Part shown: positions 49,001 to 60,006 of the stretch, piece by piece
Numbering within the stretch: the stretch's first letter is position 1
How the letters are laid out: each line of letters begins with the position of its first letter
Assembly (NCBI GenBank): GCA_964247055.1
Contig: OZ176056.1
Span: 3,596,001-3,660,000 of the forward strand
DNA length: 64,000 nt
DNA from: Paragordius varius
Taxonomy: Eukaryota; Nematomorpha
Direction: 5' to 3'
Notes under the pieces: model-generated
Database searches by the model: none
Told to the model about the DNA's origin: nothing
Seen by the model: only the letters and a program-made list of their open reading frames with translations
Made by a program: the position numbers and the translations under genes

Positions 49001-52000
49001 ACAATGAGTTATATATAAAAATTCAAACTTTAAAAAGTATGGTTGTCTTTTAAAAAAATGTTTATCTATATATTTTTACGTTTTGTCCGTATAATTTCAG
49101 TTTTTACTGTAATTTTCCGTAAAATTATTACATAAGGTAATTAGGAGGTTATATCCCATCACGGTTTAAATTTTTTTGAGTAAAAATATCAAACATATAC
49201 CGCAAAATAATTTAATATTTCATATATGCCAACTTTCAATCGAGGTTTCGCCTTATAATTTAATTAAGTTTACCATGTCACTTTCTTTCACACCATTTCA
49301 ATTTAATTATCTTTTGGATGTCACAAATATGAAATATCATGGCTTTAATAAATTTTTAGTGCGCCTTATCATCTTTCCTCTCTGCAAAATATCAAAAAAA
49401 AATTTTGTTAATTATTAATTTTTTGTCAATATATGGTATTGCAAATTATATATTTTCTATTACAAAAAAAAATATACTTCAAAGAAATTTATATAAATAT
49501 ATATATATATGAATAACTTCCAAACAAAATTATATATTAAAGTTATTATGTTAGAGGGATTAGAATTAGATATTTTGGTCTACTATTGTCAATAGCATTT
49601 TTTAATATCTATAAGACACAATAAGGACCTTTAAACTTGCAATATAAAAACTTTTTTTTAAGTAAAAATGGCGTAAAGCCTATACCAAAAAACATGATTT
49701 GAAGTTAAAACGAATTAAAAACTATAAAGTGTTGGAAATAAAGCTTATGATTTTTTGTAAAATTACTTGAAAATTATAAGAAAATGAAATTTAATTTTTT
49801 GAAACCATTTGAAGATCAAAGATAATTTTATTTAATCGAAATTGAAAACTTATATTGTTGAAAATCTTTACACCACATATAAACTCTTAAAAACTCCTCC
49901 AAATATTTTTTGTACAAAGTTTTTATTTTTAATATAATTTTTTTTTCGCGGTTTATTTTTCAAACATATACAGTTCCTCTTTCCGAAAATTTCATTTATA
50001 TTTATTGATAAAGACGACATCAATGGTGCTTTATGAGTACTGTGGGAATACAATAATAAAATTTAATCTTTTTAAAACAAAAATGATAAAATAGTTTAAC
50101 AATAAAAATTATAGTATAACCACGTATAGAATCTTATAAAACCTGAATTTTAAATTCAAAAAAAAAATAATATTGTTCGAAATATATTCCTTTATATAAG
50201 AATAATTTAATTTTTGAATTGGATATGGTTGACACAATAATATTGATTCCAATACCACTCAATTTTTCCGAATTACCTTAAAAATTAGTGCAATAATACC
50301 CATATATAGTTTATGCGTTCTTAGTTTCGCTATATAAAAAAGTAAGACCTCTAAAATTAAAAAAGCGGACCTACAAATAGTATAGGATATTGATTGGGCG
50401 AATGCTAAAAAATCATATTAGAGAGATGGTAAAGCCTTAATTTTATTTTTGTTTAAATTTATTTTTTTAATTGCCAAAAAATTTTATTTAGTTAAGACTT
50501 CGAATCAAGGGGTATCTAATAACCCAGACTAAATTTAAGTTTGGTTCTTTAAAAACTAATGAAAACGGTCTCAATTAAATTTATGTTTCGATCCTTATAA
50601 AAATTATATAAACATGCCAAAATAACTTCAAACTATTTCGATGCCATTTTTATTTAAAATTTTTGCAAAATATCGTCTTAATTAATTTTATGGGTAAAAT
50701 TTTTTGATATAAATTACATCTAACATTGATAGAAATCGAAAAAGCGGTTTATTTTGTATTATCTTTTAATTTTACTATTTCACACATGTCACGTTGAAGA
50801 AATTTCTACCTTTCGGTTTTAGTGTAAAATAAGTAATGAAATATTTTTGAATAAATTTTTTTATATATTCCGGTTTATTAATTTTATATAGGTGCCAAAT
50901 TTTGCTATGGTCTCAATTCCTTCCATATTTTTAAAGAATTTAATGTTTAACAAACCTGGGGTATCCAACTATCCCAATTTGAATCGAAGGACTGAAATGA
51001 AGTGTTGTATCCAAGTGTTAATTGATAAAATATTTTCTTTAGAGTCAAAGCGACGCTTGACAACTCACATAAGCGTTTAAGTAATTAAAAATTATAGAAA
51101 AATGATAAAAAGATCAGATAATTTCTAAATTTTAAGATTATAAAAATGCTATTAAAATGAATTTAAGATGTGCAAAAATTGTCGAAAAAAATTAATTAAA
51201 AATGTTTAATTTAAATTTGATCTAAGTATTTATGTATATCTTATTCTTTGATGGCTTAAAATGTGTCGCTTAAGGTTTATATTGATTTTTATAACGCGCC
51301 TGTATTTTATGACAAAAAAAATAATTTTATACAATTGTTACCTACATTCATTTAGCCATTTTTACTTCATTTTTAATTGAAAAATTATGTTTCGATGACT
51401 ATATATTTTATTAATAACTATCAAATATTCATAATTGTAACTTTAAAATTATTATTTGGATATTGTGAAAAAATTCATAATAAATATAAGTTAACTAGTT
51501 GCTTTAATAGGGTAAGTGTACAGAGTTAGACGGGAATTCTGTATTTTTTCAAATAAATAGATATGGTTCTATTTTAGGACAAATGTAAAATACAAGTAAA
51601 TATTGAGTTTAAGATTACCCCAGTTCAAATCATTAAAGTTAAAAATATAATCTAATATTGAGCTTTTGTAAACTTTATTTTTGTCAAAAAAAGTTTAAAA
51701 TATTCATAAATAGTAATTTAATTATCATACACAAACTGATGACTTGTCGAGAAGTTATTAAATTTTATGCATAAATTCATAATATTATAATAAATAAAAT
51801 TTGTCCTCTCGATAGCGAAGTCCTAAGAAGAGATTTGAAAACAATTTTAAATACTTTTAGTTTGATTGATAGAAAAAAAATAGTTACCAACTTTGTCAAA
51901 GGTACCGATTATATGGATGCTAATATATTATAATTCCTAACCAAATTTTTCATAAGCGCCGATAAATTTAATAAAATTAACATAAATAAAATAACTTTAT

Positions 52001-52855
52001 TTTGAATATTAAGTAATTGTTAGTAATAATAAGTTCCTTTGGCCCGTATAATTAAAAAATTTTAAATAATTTTTCTATCCAATTTAGAAATCAGAACGAC
52101 GGAGAAATTGAATAATATAATCAATTAGTTATTAATATTACAACAGTTTTCCTTGCTAAACTAAACCAAAAAAAGTTTTTTTATGTAAGTTAATTTTCCA
52201 TTTTAAAATTTATGAAAAAAGTAAAAAAAGTTGAAAAAATTAAGTATTAACCTATGATAAGGGATAAGAGATCAGCTATGGCCAGATTAAAGAGGTAATA
52301 ATTGGTGGCAGTATGCATAGAACGCATTTTTGCAATCACCGTACATGTCATAATGTTACCAAACAGACCCGTTACCAAAATTATACTATATATCACAGTC
52401 ATGGGGATAACTACATTGTAAGGCAATGTTTTTGAACCCAAAATTTCGGTTAAATTTATTATCGTTGGAGTAGGAGCTATATGTTGCAAATTACTATTGT
52501 TTTTGATTGAATTAGTCACGTCTTTTATGAAAGGTTCCGTGATGGTGGTTGCATTGCTATTCACATTTCGTTGATTACGTAGCGGTCCGCGGGTATCCGC
52601 CGAAAATAATTGGGCCAAATATGTGTCTTTAGGAGATGAGGTTTTAGTTATAACTGTGGGTTGAAACGTAGACCGTGTAAGGAATAAAATATCATTGGCA
52701 TGAGCTAAATGGTTTGAAAGGAGGATGGGTACTGTTGTGAAATTACTTAGAGAATGTTTCTGTACAAATTCTAAAGGGTAGATAGGATTAGGGGTAGTTG
52801 GTGGTGGGATTCCATATAAATCTCTAACGTACAGGGAACACAAATTAGCTTTCAT
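43046..52855 (-). CDS. Pyrokinin / neuromedin-U-type neuropeptide receptor (class A GPCR), 5 exons
   Basis: Exons: 52855-52252, 47167-46355, 45783-45355, 44100-43975, 43248-43046; 724 residues. The N-terminus (about 148 residues) has four N-glycosylation sequons and no evident signal peptide. TM1 holds TGLFGN; TM2 follows MHTATNYYLFNLAIADLL; TM3 starts at C223 and ends ERYFAICHP (the DRY position). NAVPFSMFTQINYV then ESAWC in the second extracellular loop resembles arthropod pyrokinin receptors and neuromedin-U receptors. TM6 is VVVTFFICWAPFNAQR; TM7 is CLYYANSTVNPILYN. Ligand class (PRXamide-type peptide) is inferred from family. The third intracellular loop is about 270 residues, unusually long, and is encoded mostly by exons 2 and 3. 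The start of exon 3 was set by frame (AG then AT AAA ATG). Intron 1 is about 5.1 kb and holds several elements. Confidence 0.88.
43658..43716. repeat. Short inverted repeat / hairpin
   Basis: 'acccatgttaaagtaa' is followed 25 bp later by its inverse 'ttactttaacatgg'. It lies in receptor intron 4. Probably the core of a very short MITE; could also fold in the pre-mRNA. Confidence 0.5.
47234..47337. mobile_element. Small palindromic element, about 105 bp
   Basis: 'ataaatatattgccagatag' near 47234 and the inverse 'ttatctggcaatatttat' near 47320 pair over about 20 bp, with a second inner pairing 'gcatattc' / 'cttgcataag'. It lies about 65 nt upstream of receptor exon 2 in transcript direction. 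Confidence 0.5.
48292..48873. mobile_element. 0.55-kb terminal-inverted-repeat element, copy 4 (best preserved)
   Basis: Left 'taacacttggatacaacaca' then 'ccttcgattcaaattggggt'; right 'ccccaatttgaatcgaagtg' then 'ttaa'. Non-coding interior with 'aaaatggcgtcgaagtagtt'. In receptor intron 1, immediately followed by the MITE at 48878. Confidence 0.72.
48878..49111. mobile_element. Miniature mariner-like element, TACAGTAAAA family, copy 4
   Basis: Left TACAGTGAAAATTGAAATTA; right 'cgtataatttcagtttttac' then tgta; TA at both outer edges. Central block 'gtatggttgtcttttaaaaa' as in copy 3. 234 bp. Confidence 0.75.
50491..51021. mobile_element. 0.55-kb terminal-inverted-repeat element, copy 5
   Basis: Left 'gttaagacttcgaatcaagg' and right 'ccccaatttgaatcgaagga' in looser form, then 'tgttgtatccaagtgttaat'. 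Same orientation as copy 2. In receptor intron 1. Confidence 0.68.
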
Positions 52856-53707
52856 TTAGTTGATTTTTATAAAATTATTTATGGTACAGTTTTTAACCAA
52901 CACATTCATAGCAACAATGTAAAAAATTAATTTTAACGGATATGTTTGGAGAGTCAATTGATTTTATATTTTTTTTATTAAATATAAATATATAACATGA
53001 TGAAAAGATGCTTCATTCTTATAAAAATTAGAGTAATTTGATATTATGTGAATGGAATTCTTTAAAATGCATAACAAAAAATGATCAATATTTATTTATT
53101 GTATATATATGCATTGTGCGAAAAAATGGGAACTAAAATAAATTTTTTCAAAAAATAAAAGGGTTTTTTTAACAATTTTCTTAATTTATTAGGAAATAAT
53201 GTTATTGATAAATATTTTTTATGTATTGCAAAAATAATTTATATTGTCTCATATTTTTTTTAAAGTCTAAAATTATAAAATGTTTTTAGATACAGCAGAT
53301 ATTTTAAAAATTGTTTACAAAAATTGATATTATATATATTATATAAATTTAAAAAACTTTCACCTGTGTAAATATTATATAGTATAACTTTAAAAATAAT
53401 TTTTTAAATTACATAATGTGATGTATAAATGATTGTTAATTATTACTCATTGATTTATTAGACGTTGTCATATTTATTTCGCTAGCATAGGATTTGTAAG
53501 GTTTCTTTCATACTTTTTTCCCTGTGCCTTTTACCAGAAATATTTAATAGAAATTACGAATTTGACAGCTAAAGTAGGATCATATTTAGAATATGTTTTC
53601 GCTTAAAAATTTAACGACTTTTTGCCCTGTAGAGCTTACTAAGTTACCGCCCTGATACTTGGATCAATAGCAGGACCAATTATAAATTGTCTATATTTTG
53701 TCGTATT
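52856..53707. other. Upstream region of the receptor gene
   Basis: AT-rich sequence directly upstream of the chosen receptor ATG; presumably holds its 5' untranslated region and promoter. No exon, TATA box or element with two ends recognised. Confidence 0.4.
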
Positions 53708-53814
53708 TTAAACCAGGGGTGTATGCCCCAGAACTTCAGGGACTTTATGAGCGGGCCGCAAAAAAATTGGGATTCTATAATTTGCGAAAACATGCTCACA
53801 AAATTTAATTGATA
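53708..53814. mobile_element. hAT-type left-end fragment
   Basis: Begins 'accaggggtgtatgccccag', then 'gagcgggccgc', the left end of the CAGGGGTGTCC group. Interrupted at 53815 by a Helitron 3' end, the same arrangement (hAT then Helitron) as at 32513-32845. Confidence 0.55.
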
Positions 53815-54215
53815 CTAGCGTAAATCTCGTGCTGCTACACAGCACGAGGAATTCCTTTGGACTTATGGGGGGGCTATTTGAAATAAGGGACAATAAAATG
53901 ATCCACATATGTGGATTATTTCGAAACATTATTTAAATATGATTTTATAGAAATTTTATAACGGTGCATTCATACTAATATATTTTTTACCTGGGGGAAA
54001 AATAGATTAAAAAAATTATTTTTGCGGACTTTGTTTTTTTAAAAAATGGCATTTTACGGGAGGAGCGGGTAAAAAGAGGGCCTAAATCGAAAAAGCGAGC
54101 CGACTATGTTCGGCGCAATCGAAAATAAGTAAACGAAAATCATATTTGAAATTGAATGGTCCAACACGTTGTCCGGAAAATTGTCTTGACCCGTTTTTCA
54201 CACGGGGTGGGCCTA
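53815..54215 (-). mobile_element. Helitron, 3' end intact, 5' part missing
   Basis: Plus strand starts CTAGCGTAAATCTCGTGCTG; the 3' hairpin is well preserved (CTCGTGCTG pairing with CAGCACGAG around 53826-53848). Interior modules 'gggcctaaatcgaaaaagcg' and 'ctatgttcggcgcaatcgaa' match the other copies up to 'cacggggtgggcc'. Then unrelated sequence follows. Confidence 0.75.
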
Positions 54216-55543
54216 CGTCTCGGTCAGGTGTTGTGAAGTCGACTCTTTTTAAAAATTACCTCTTGGGTAAAACACCATCGAAATGCGCTTCAAAAAAAAA
54301 TGTTGAAATAATTTCCAAAAACGAGTCGATTATGGCCATTTTAGTATCTTTTATATAGCAAGGAGTTGAGACACCACATTAATCTAAATCACAGCGGTTT
54401 GCCAAGAACCCATTAAAAAATCACTTTGGTTATTTAATTTAAAAGGCCAAATTTAATCAATAAAAACGATTTTTCGATTTAATTTATTTATATAATAGAT
54501 GTTAGATTTAGGCCTTTTGACTCTGACACTTGTGCCAAAGTTTGAACCCGAAACTGCGATTTTTTTCTATAATCACTGTTAGCCCTGGGTTTCACAAATC
54601 CTGATATAATTTCAGTCTCTACCATTAATAAAAAAATAAACGGTATATAATTTTCAATGGAGATAAATATATTTCGTAGGCTTTCAGCTGCGTCAGAAAA
54701 TATGGAAAATAATTGGTAATCAGAAGTTTGATTACTTTTAAACAGTTTTAGATATTTTGAAAATATTTTTAATAAAATACGAAGCCATAGAATTGATTAA
54801 ATGATGCCCACCATTAATCATATGTGTCTGAAATCGGAGAAAATGATTATTTTCGTTCTGTTTGTGTAACTGAATTATTTTTAGAAAGATTGAACCAAAT
54901 TAAAATCAAAAGTACCTAGATATCCTGACAATTATCCTATCAAAATATATATTTGTATAAGGTTAATAGTTATCATAAATAAAGTGCAAAAAATAAGAGC
55001 ATAAGGTATGAAAACATTGCTATTTTTCAATACATGCCAAATAACATGTATAGCAAAGGGATTTTTGGCTAAAGTATAAAAAGCGATAAAAAATAAGTAA
55101 GAACCAATGATTAAGCGTTATTTATTCTCCTTACAAATATTTAAATTGCGTAAACAACGAATTTGTAAAGGATGGAGTTCAAACTAACCTAAAGTTTTAC
55201 TAGCATAATATGCCCTAATACTTTTGTCAGATACAACAATTTTGAATTGTAAATTGTGTTATAATTGGGTTCGAATTTTAAATTTATGTTTCCGGAACTA
55301 TAACGCTTTAAAAATCAGTTTTTTGACATACAATATTTAATTACATTAAAAAATTTTACCTTTTCTGAAACAAAAGTAAGTCGGTATAAATACAAGAAAA
55401 TATTAAATGCGATTTAATTATTATGTATTAACCTTATGCAATAAAAGAGTTTTGGTATATTTTAGTCTGACTCCTCATATATTATAGCGTATATAATTAT
55501 ACCATCTGTAAGCGTTGTGAAGTTTAACTTTTGAGTTGATAGA
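54216..55543. other. Upstream region of the U1-C gene
   Basis: No exon recognised. It separates the divergently transcribed receptor (minus) and SNRPC (plus) genes and should contain the SNRPC promoter at its right end. Confidence 0.4.
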
Positions 55544-58500
55544 ATGCCGAAGTATTATTGCGACTATTGTGACACCTATTTAACGCATGATTCGGTATAA
55601 TCAAAATTTAACTGTAGCCCTCTGTCCGAAAAACTCATTGTGGCGGCCGCAAACACAAGGAAAATGTCAGGATATATTACCAGTCATGGATGGAGGAACA
55701 AGCTCAAAAATTGATTGATTCTACTAGTAATTTTTCTAATTTTTTATTCAATAAAATCTTATTAAAATTGTTTTATAATAGTTTTTATATATATTTAATA
55801 AATCCACCCTTCTTTGGACAAAAGCCTTCGCTTTTACAGATAGGTTACAAAGTTCATGGTTCTCAAGATTTGACGTTGCATATCATTATTACTGAATGCA
55901 ATTTTATTTATTGATATAGCTTGACAAATATAATATTTCTAGCTTTTTTATTAATATGATAAAATATTAGGTAAAACATCCTTTTACTTATTTTGTAAAA
56001 TTTTACATGGGTAAAAAAATATATGCCACCTTTTCTTCGTCTATTGCTAGACTCATTTAGAGCGATAATATTGGCTTATATTTTTGCTGCTTTGACAAAA
56101 TGCCTATTTTTGCTTTTTCCTGCTAACTGATCTTTTTATCTTGGTCTCTATTTTCAGTCAAATGAATTTTAAGATTAAATTATGTATTACTTTTATATAC
56201 TAATATTTCACTTTTTTTATACATGTCAATATACGGCCCAATATATAAGGGAATACTAGAAATACATTTTGACCTGTGTACTATTTAACTTCACCAATAT
56301 ATTTTCTCTAGGTAAAAATTCGCTCTTTCCAATATTAATTTTATTTTAAACATTTATAAATTTAAATGCTATTTTTTTAAAATACTTTTAATCTATTCTT
56401 TTTATTGTAACTGTAAATGCGCTATTTCACGCAATTTTAATGAAAGACTAGCGCCATACATTTTATTTTTGAAAACCGTTTCAAAATTTTTCTTTTTAAC
56501 GGCCATATTTTGTACTATAAATTTAATTGTCTTGTGCATCGTATTTAATTTTAAGTGCAGAAAAATAAAATTGAAATCTCATCTGTTAAATATTAAAAAA
56601 ATTCAATTATACTATACCAATTACCAAATTCATTTTAAACAATTCATACGCACCCTAAAATATATTGTGTTTTTGATTAAAAAATACTTATTTTTTTCAT
56701 ATTTTTATATATATATTGATTTCGTTTGAGATTAAATAACACTGAAAAAAATAATAAATGCCATAATTAAATAAAAATTAATGATGAATTATATTTGCCT
56801 GAAAACACATAATTTATTAGGATGAATATAAAATAATTTGAGTTGTAAATGGTATATATAAACTTTTTAAACCGTAAATAATATATACCGTTGCTGGGAC
56901 TCACCAAATTTTTAAGCCGCAAAAAATATTTATTTCGCCTCAAGGGCCTTCGTTCACCCCATATAATACCAATAAAAAATTTTGAAACTTTTTTTGATAC
57001 ATTCGCGGATATTTATACCCTAAAAAAGTACATCAAAAAAAGTATAATAATTAATTTAGGGCCATGTCATAAAAAAGTACTTTTAGTGGATTACGGTTTG
57101 AATACCATTGATATATTATTGTATTTAAAACAATGTAAATCCCACTTGCCAAAACAATATTTCATGAATTTTAATGATTAAAACATATAAAACTTTATTT
57201 TTGCTTTGAACGAATGGCTAAAAAGGCATCCTTGTAAAATTTCATTTTTAAAGCGTAATTAATGTATACTTTAATACCAGTGTAAATCTTTACTTCTCCC
57301 GATATATTTCATGAATTTTAATGCTAGCGCACTATATTTCATTTTTCCTTTTAATAAAGGACTTTATAAAATTCCATTTTTTAATAGTAGGCTCTGATAT
57401 TTGTATACTATAACCTGAAATCTCATTTTCCCTTGATATTTGGACGAAAATTTATTGCCACCTTATTTTATTTTTGCTTTTATATATCAAAACAGCGGCC
57501 ATGTTTAAGGCGAAAATGATGCCACCTTATATGATGGGACCTCCTATGGGTATGTGTCCGCCCGGAATGATAGGTGGTCCTCCTATGATGATGGGTGCCC
57601 CTCCGCCCGGAATAATGGGAGTTCCTCCCCCTGGTGGGCTTATAATGCCCCCGGGAATGCCGATGCAACCGGTATTTTTTTTTCTGTTTTTTTGGTAGAA
57701 ATAAGTTTTGCGATTCAATTATTTCTATACAGACAAAACCTGAATTATAAATATTTTTAATTTTTAACAGTTAACCATAAAAAAGCTTTGTTTTTTTATG
57801 TATAACCTGTCGCGTGGGTCGCAACAACATAAAAAATTAGTTTCACCCTCAATTACACATTGCTCACAATTTTATTATATACTAGCGTGAATCTCGTGCT
57901 GCTACGCAGCCCGAGGAAGTCCTTCGGACTTCTGGGGGGGGGGGGGTTCGAAGTTTGGATTTGAATGGGTCTACCGGTTTTCCTGTACCAGATCACAAAG
58001 CCAGCATTTTCCATTTTTATAAATATATAGATGATGATAAATAATGTATTAATATCCATATATCTTTTAACATGCTATACATATGATAGATACTCCTTAC
58101 TCAGCAGCTATCATCAAAGAAACGCTTGACTAAAATTTTTGCCTTTTAACAGGCAATACGAAAAATCTTTCTCGAATTTTTACAGTCTCATACCGTGGAC
58201 AAAAAAATACAATCAAAAAAATATTTTTGTGGACTTTGTTTTTTTTGAAAAAAATGGCATTTTACGGGGGTAGCGGGTAAAAAGAGGGCCTAAATCAAAA
58301 AAGTGACTCGACTATGTTCGGCGCAATCGAAAATAAGTAAACAAAAATCATATTTGAAATTGAATGGTCCAACACGTTCTCCAAAAAATTGACTTAACCC
58401 ATTTTTCACACGGGGTGGGCCCAAACTGGGGACCTAATTCCAAAAAAGGGCGAAGCTATTGTCGGGGCATTCATTAATGATTATATTTTTTCGATGTTTG

Positions 58501-59879
58501 GATTTGAATGGCTTCACCGGTTTTCCGGAAACAGATCACAAAGTTATATGAAAAATCAGTTTTTAGCGGGTAGCTCCTTACCCAGCAGCTTTCATCAAAT
58601 AAACGGTGGACTAAAATTTTTGCCTTTTAACAGGGAATACGTGGAATCCATATTGAATTTTTAAGGTCTCATACCTAGGGCGAAAAATCGATTTAAAAAA
58701 TTATTTTTGTGGACTTTGTTTTTTGAAAAAAATGACATTTTACGGGGGGAGCGGGTAAAAAGAGGGCCTAAATCAAAAAAGTGGCTCGGCTATGTTCAGC
58801 GCAATCGAAAATAACTAAATAAAAATCATATTTAAAATTGAATGGTCCAACACGTTCTCCGGAAAATTGTCTCAAAAACACGATTTTGTGGACTTCTGTT
58901 TTCAAAAAAAACCCGTTTTTCATACGGGGTGGGCCCGAACTGGGGGCCTATTTCAAAAAAAGGGCGAAGCTATTGTCGGGACATTTATTAATGATTATAT
59001 TTTTTCGATATTTGGATTTGATTGGGTCTACCGGTTTTCCTGTACCAGATCACAAAGCCAGCATTTTCCATTTTTATAAATATATAGATTAGGCAAAAAA
59101 TATGGATGAAATATCTTTTTTATTTTCATTACGTGTGCTAAGAGTGTTATTTAAGTTATTGTATTTAAAATTATTTTGTTATAATGTGAAAATTTGCTTC
59201 CATTTGTTATTATGAAATGCTGCTATTGGTTATTAATTTCTTATAATTTATGAGTTTTGCTTGTTACATAGCATTCAGTTAGGATTAAATCACACCTGAA
59301 GTCGTTTTTAATTTTTGCTACGTACATACATACTAATAAGGCTGTTTACCATGTTAAAACGTAAAATTTAGTAAAAATCATTCAAAAATTTGTTTGCATA
59401 ATGTTAAATTATCGAAAATTAAAACTGAATTAATTGAAAAATATATCATTTTAATAGGTAATAATGTTTTTTACTTGGTGCGACTTTCTATTGCATATTA
59501 TAATCAAACTGTTAAAAAAGTAGTTAAAACCAGCAAATTTTTCTAATATTTTTATAAATAAGTACTCAAATTTTTTTGTTTTGATATCTTAACAATATTT
59601 TTGATAACAATGTGAAAATTCCGTATTATCATTTATATTTTTATTTTTATTTTCATAGGGATTTATGCCTAATCCAATGATGGGCGCTCCAATGCCAGGT
59701 ACTATTTTTTAATTTTTCTTTAATTTGCAAAAAATATTTTTTCCCTAAAAATTAATTTATATATATATATATATATATTAATTTTTTTGATTTAATTATA
59801 TTTTTTTTGAACTTTTGCAGGTATGATGAGACCTATGATGCCTATCCCACAAGCAACTAAACCGGAGGGCGAAATATGA
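55544..59879 (+). CDS. SNRPC: U1 small nuclear ribonucleoprotein C (U1-C), 5 exons
   Basis: Exons: 55544-55594, 55618-55726, 57496-57671, 59659-59698, 59821-59879; 144 residues (human 159). U1-C binds U1 snRNP through U1-70K and stabilises pairing of U1 snRNA with the 5' splice site. The zinc finger is nearly invariant: [17 protein letters not shown], then [20 protein letters not shown], with ligands C6, C9, H24 and H30 all present (H24 is in RKTHC). After [17 protein letters not shown] comes the usual Pro/Met/Gly-rich tail ([17 protein letters not shown]...). Intron 1 is 23 nt and splits the zinc finger; introns 2 and 3 are about 1.8 and 2.0 kb and full of transposon remains; intron 4 is 122 nt. 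All junctions are GT-AG and in frame. AATAAA at 59961-59966. Confidence 0.97.
55595..55617 (+). other. 23-nt intron (U1-C intron 1)
   Basis: Starts GTATAA and ends ACTGTAG, phase 0, inside the zinc finger between THDS and PSVRK, where the protein family is almost invariant. A possible branch motif TTTAAC lies 5 nt before the final G run-in (TGTAG). The next codons after the donor are GTA TAA, so retention stops translation at once. Confidence 0.95.
56614..56859. mobile_element. ACCATTTACAATTC-type miniature element, copy 4 (decayed)
   Basis: Left 'ataccaattaccaaattcat' and right 'tgagttgtaaatggtatata' are imperfect inverted copies; 'caattcatacgcaccct' is a decayed inner unit. In U1-C intron 2. 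Confidence 0.6.
57882..58031 (-). mobile_element. Mini-Helitron, 150 bp, both ends intact
   Basis: Minus-strand 5' end TCTATATATTTATAAAAATG (GA at 58030-58031) and 3' end ...CACGCTAG (CTAG at 57882-57885), with hairpins 'ctcgtgctgc'/'gcagcccgag' and 'gaagtcc'/'ggacttc' and a G run at about 57935. Everything between the two end blocks is deleted. In U1-C intron 3. Confidence 0.85.
58082..59088 (-). mobile_element. Helitron interior with tandem modules and a second 5' end
   Basis: Two tandem units, about 58190-58545 and 58680-59088, each with 'acgggggnagcgggtaaaaa', 'ctatgttcngcgcaatcgaa', 'attgaatggtccaacacgtt' and 'gggcgaagctattgtcggg' (n marks differing bases). The second unit ends in a complete Helitron 5' end (GA at 59087-59088). 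No 3' end of its own was found, so it may once have shared the 3' end at 57882. In U1-C intron 3. Confidence 0.7.
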
Positions 59880-59900
59880 AATATTTTTAAAACATGGATA

Positions 59901-59931
<31 letters not shown>

Positions 59932-60006
59932 TTTATTTTATATTTTGTATCGAAAAATTTAATAAATATATATATAATTATTATCAAATAAAATATTTAT
60001 TAATAA

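Noticed and set aside
56891-57181. 96-codon open frame in U1-C intron 2 starting at TTG
   Set aside because: At this AT content one or two open frames of this length are expected by chance in 64 kb. There is no ATG near its start, no acceptor in place, and no family resemblance I recognise.
57480-57718. Several overlapping open frames opposite U1-C exon 3
   Set aside because: They are the mirror of the Pro/Gly/Met-rich U1-C coding exon; repetitive GC-rich codons keep the other frames open.
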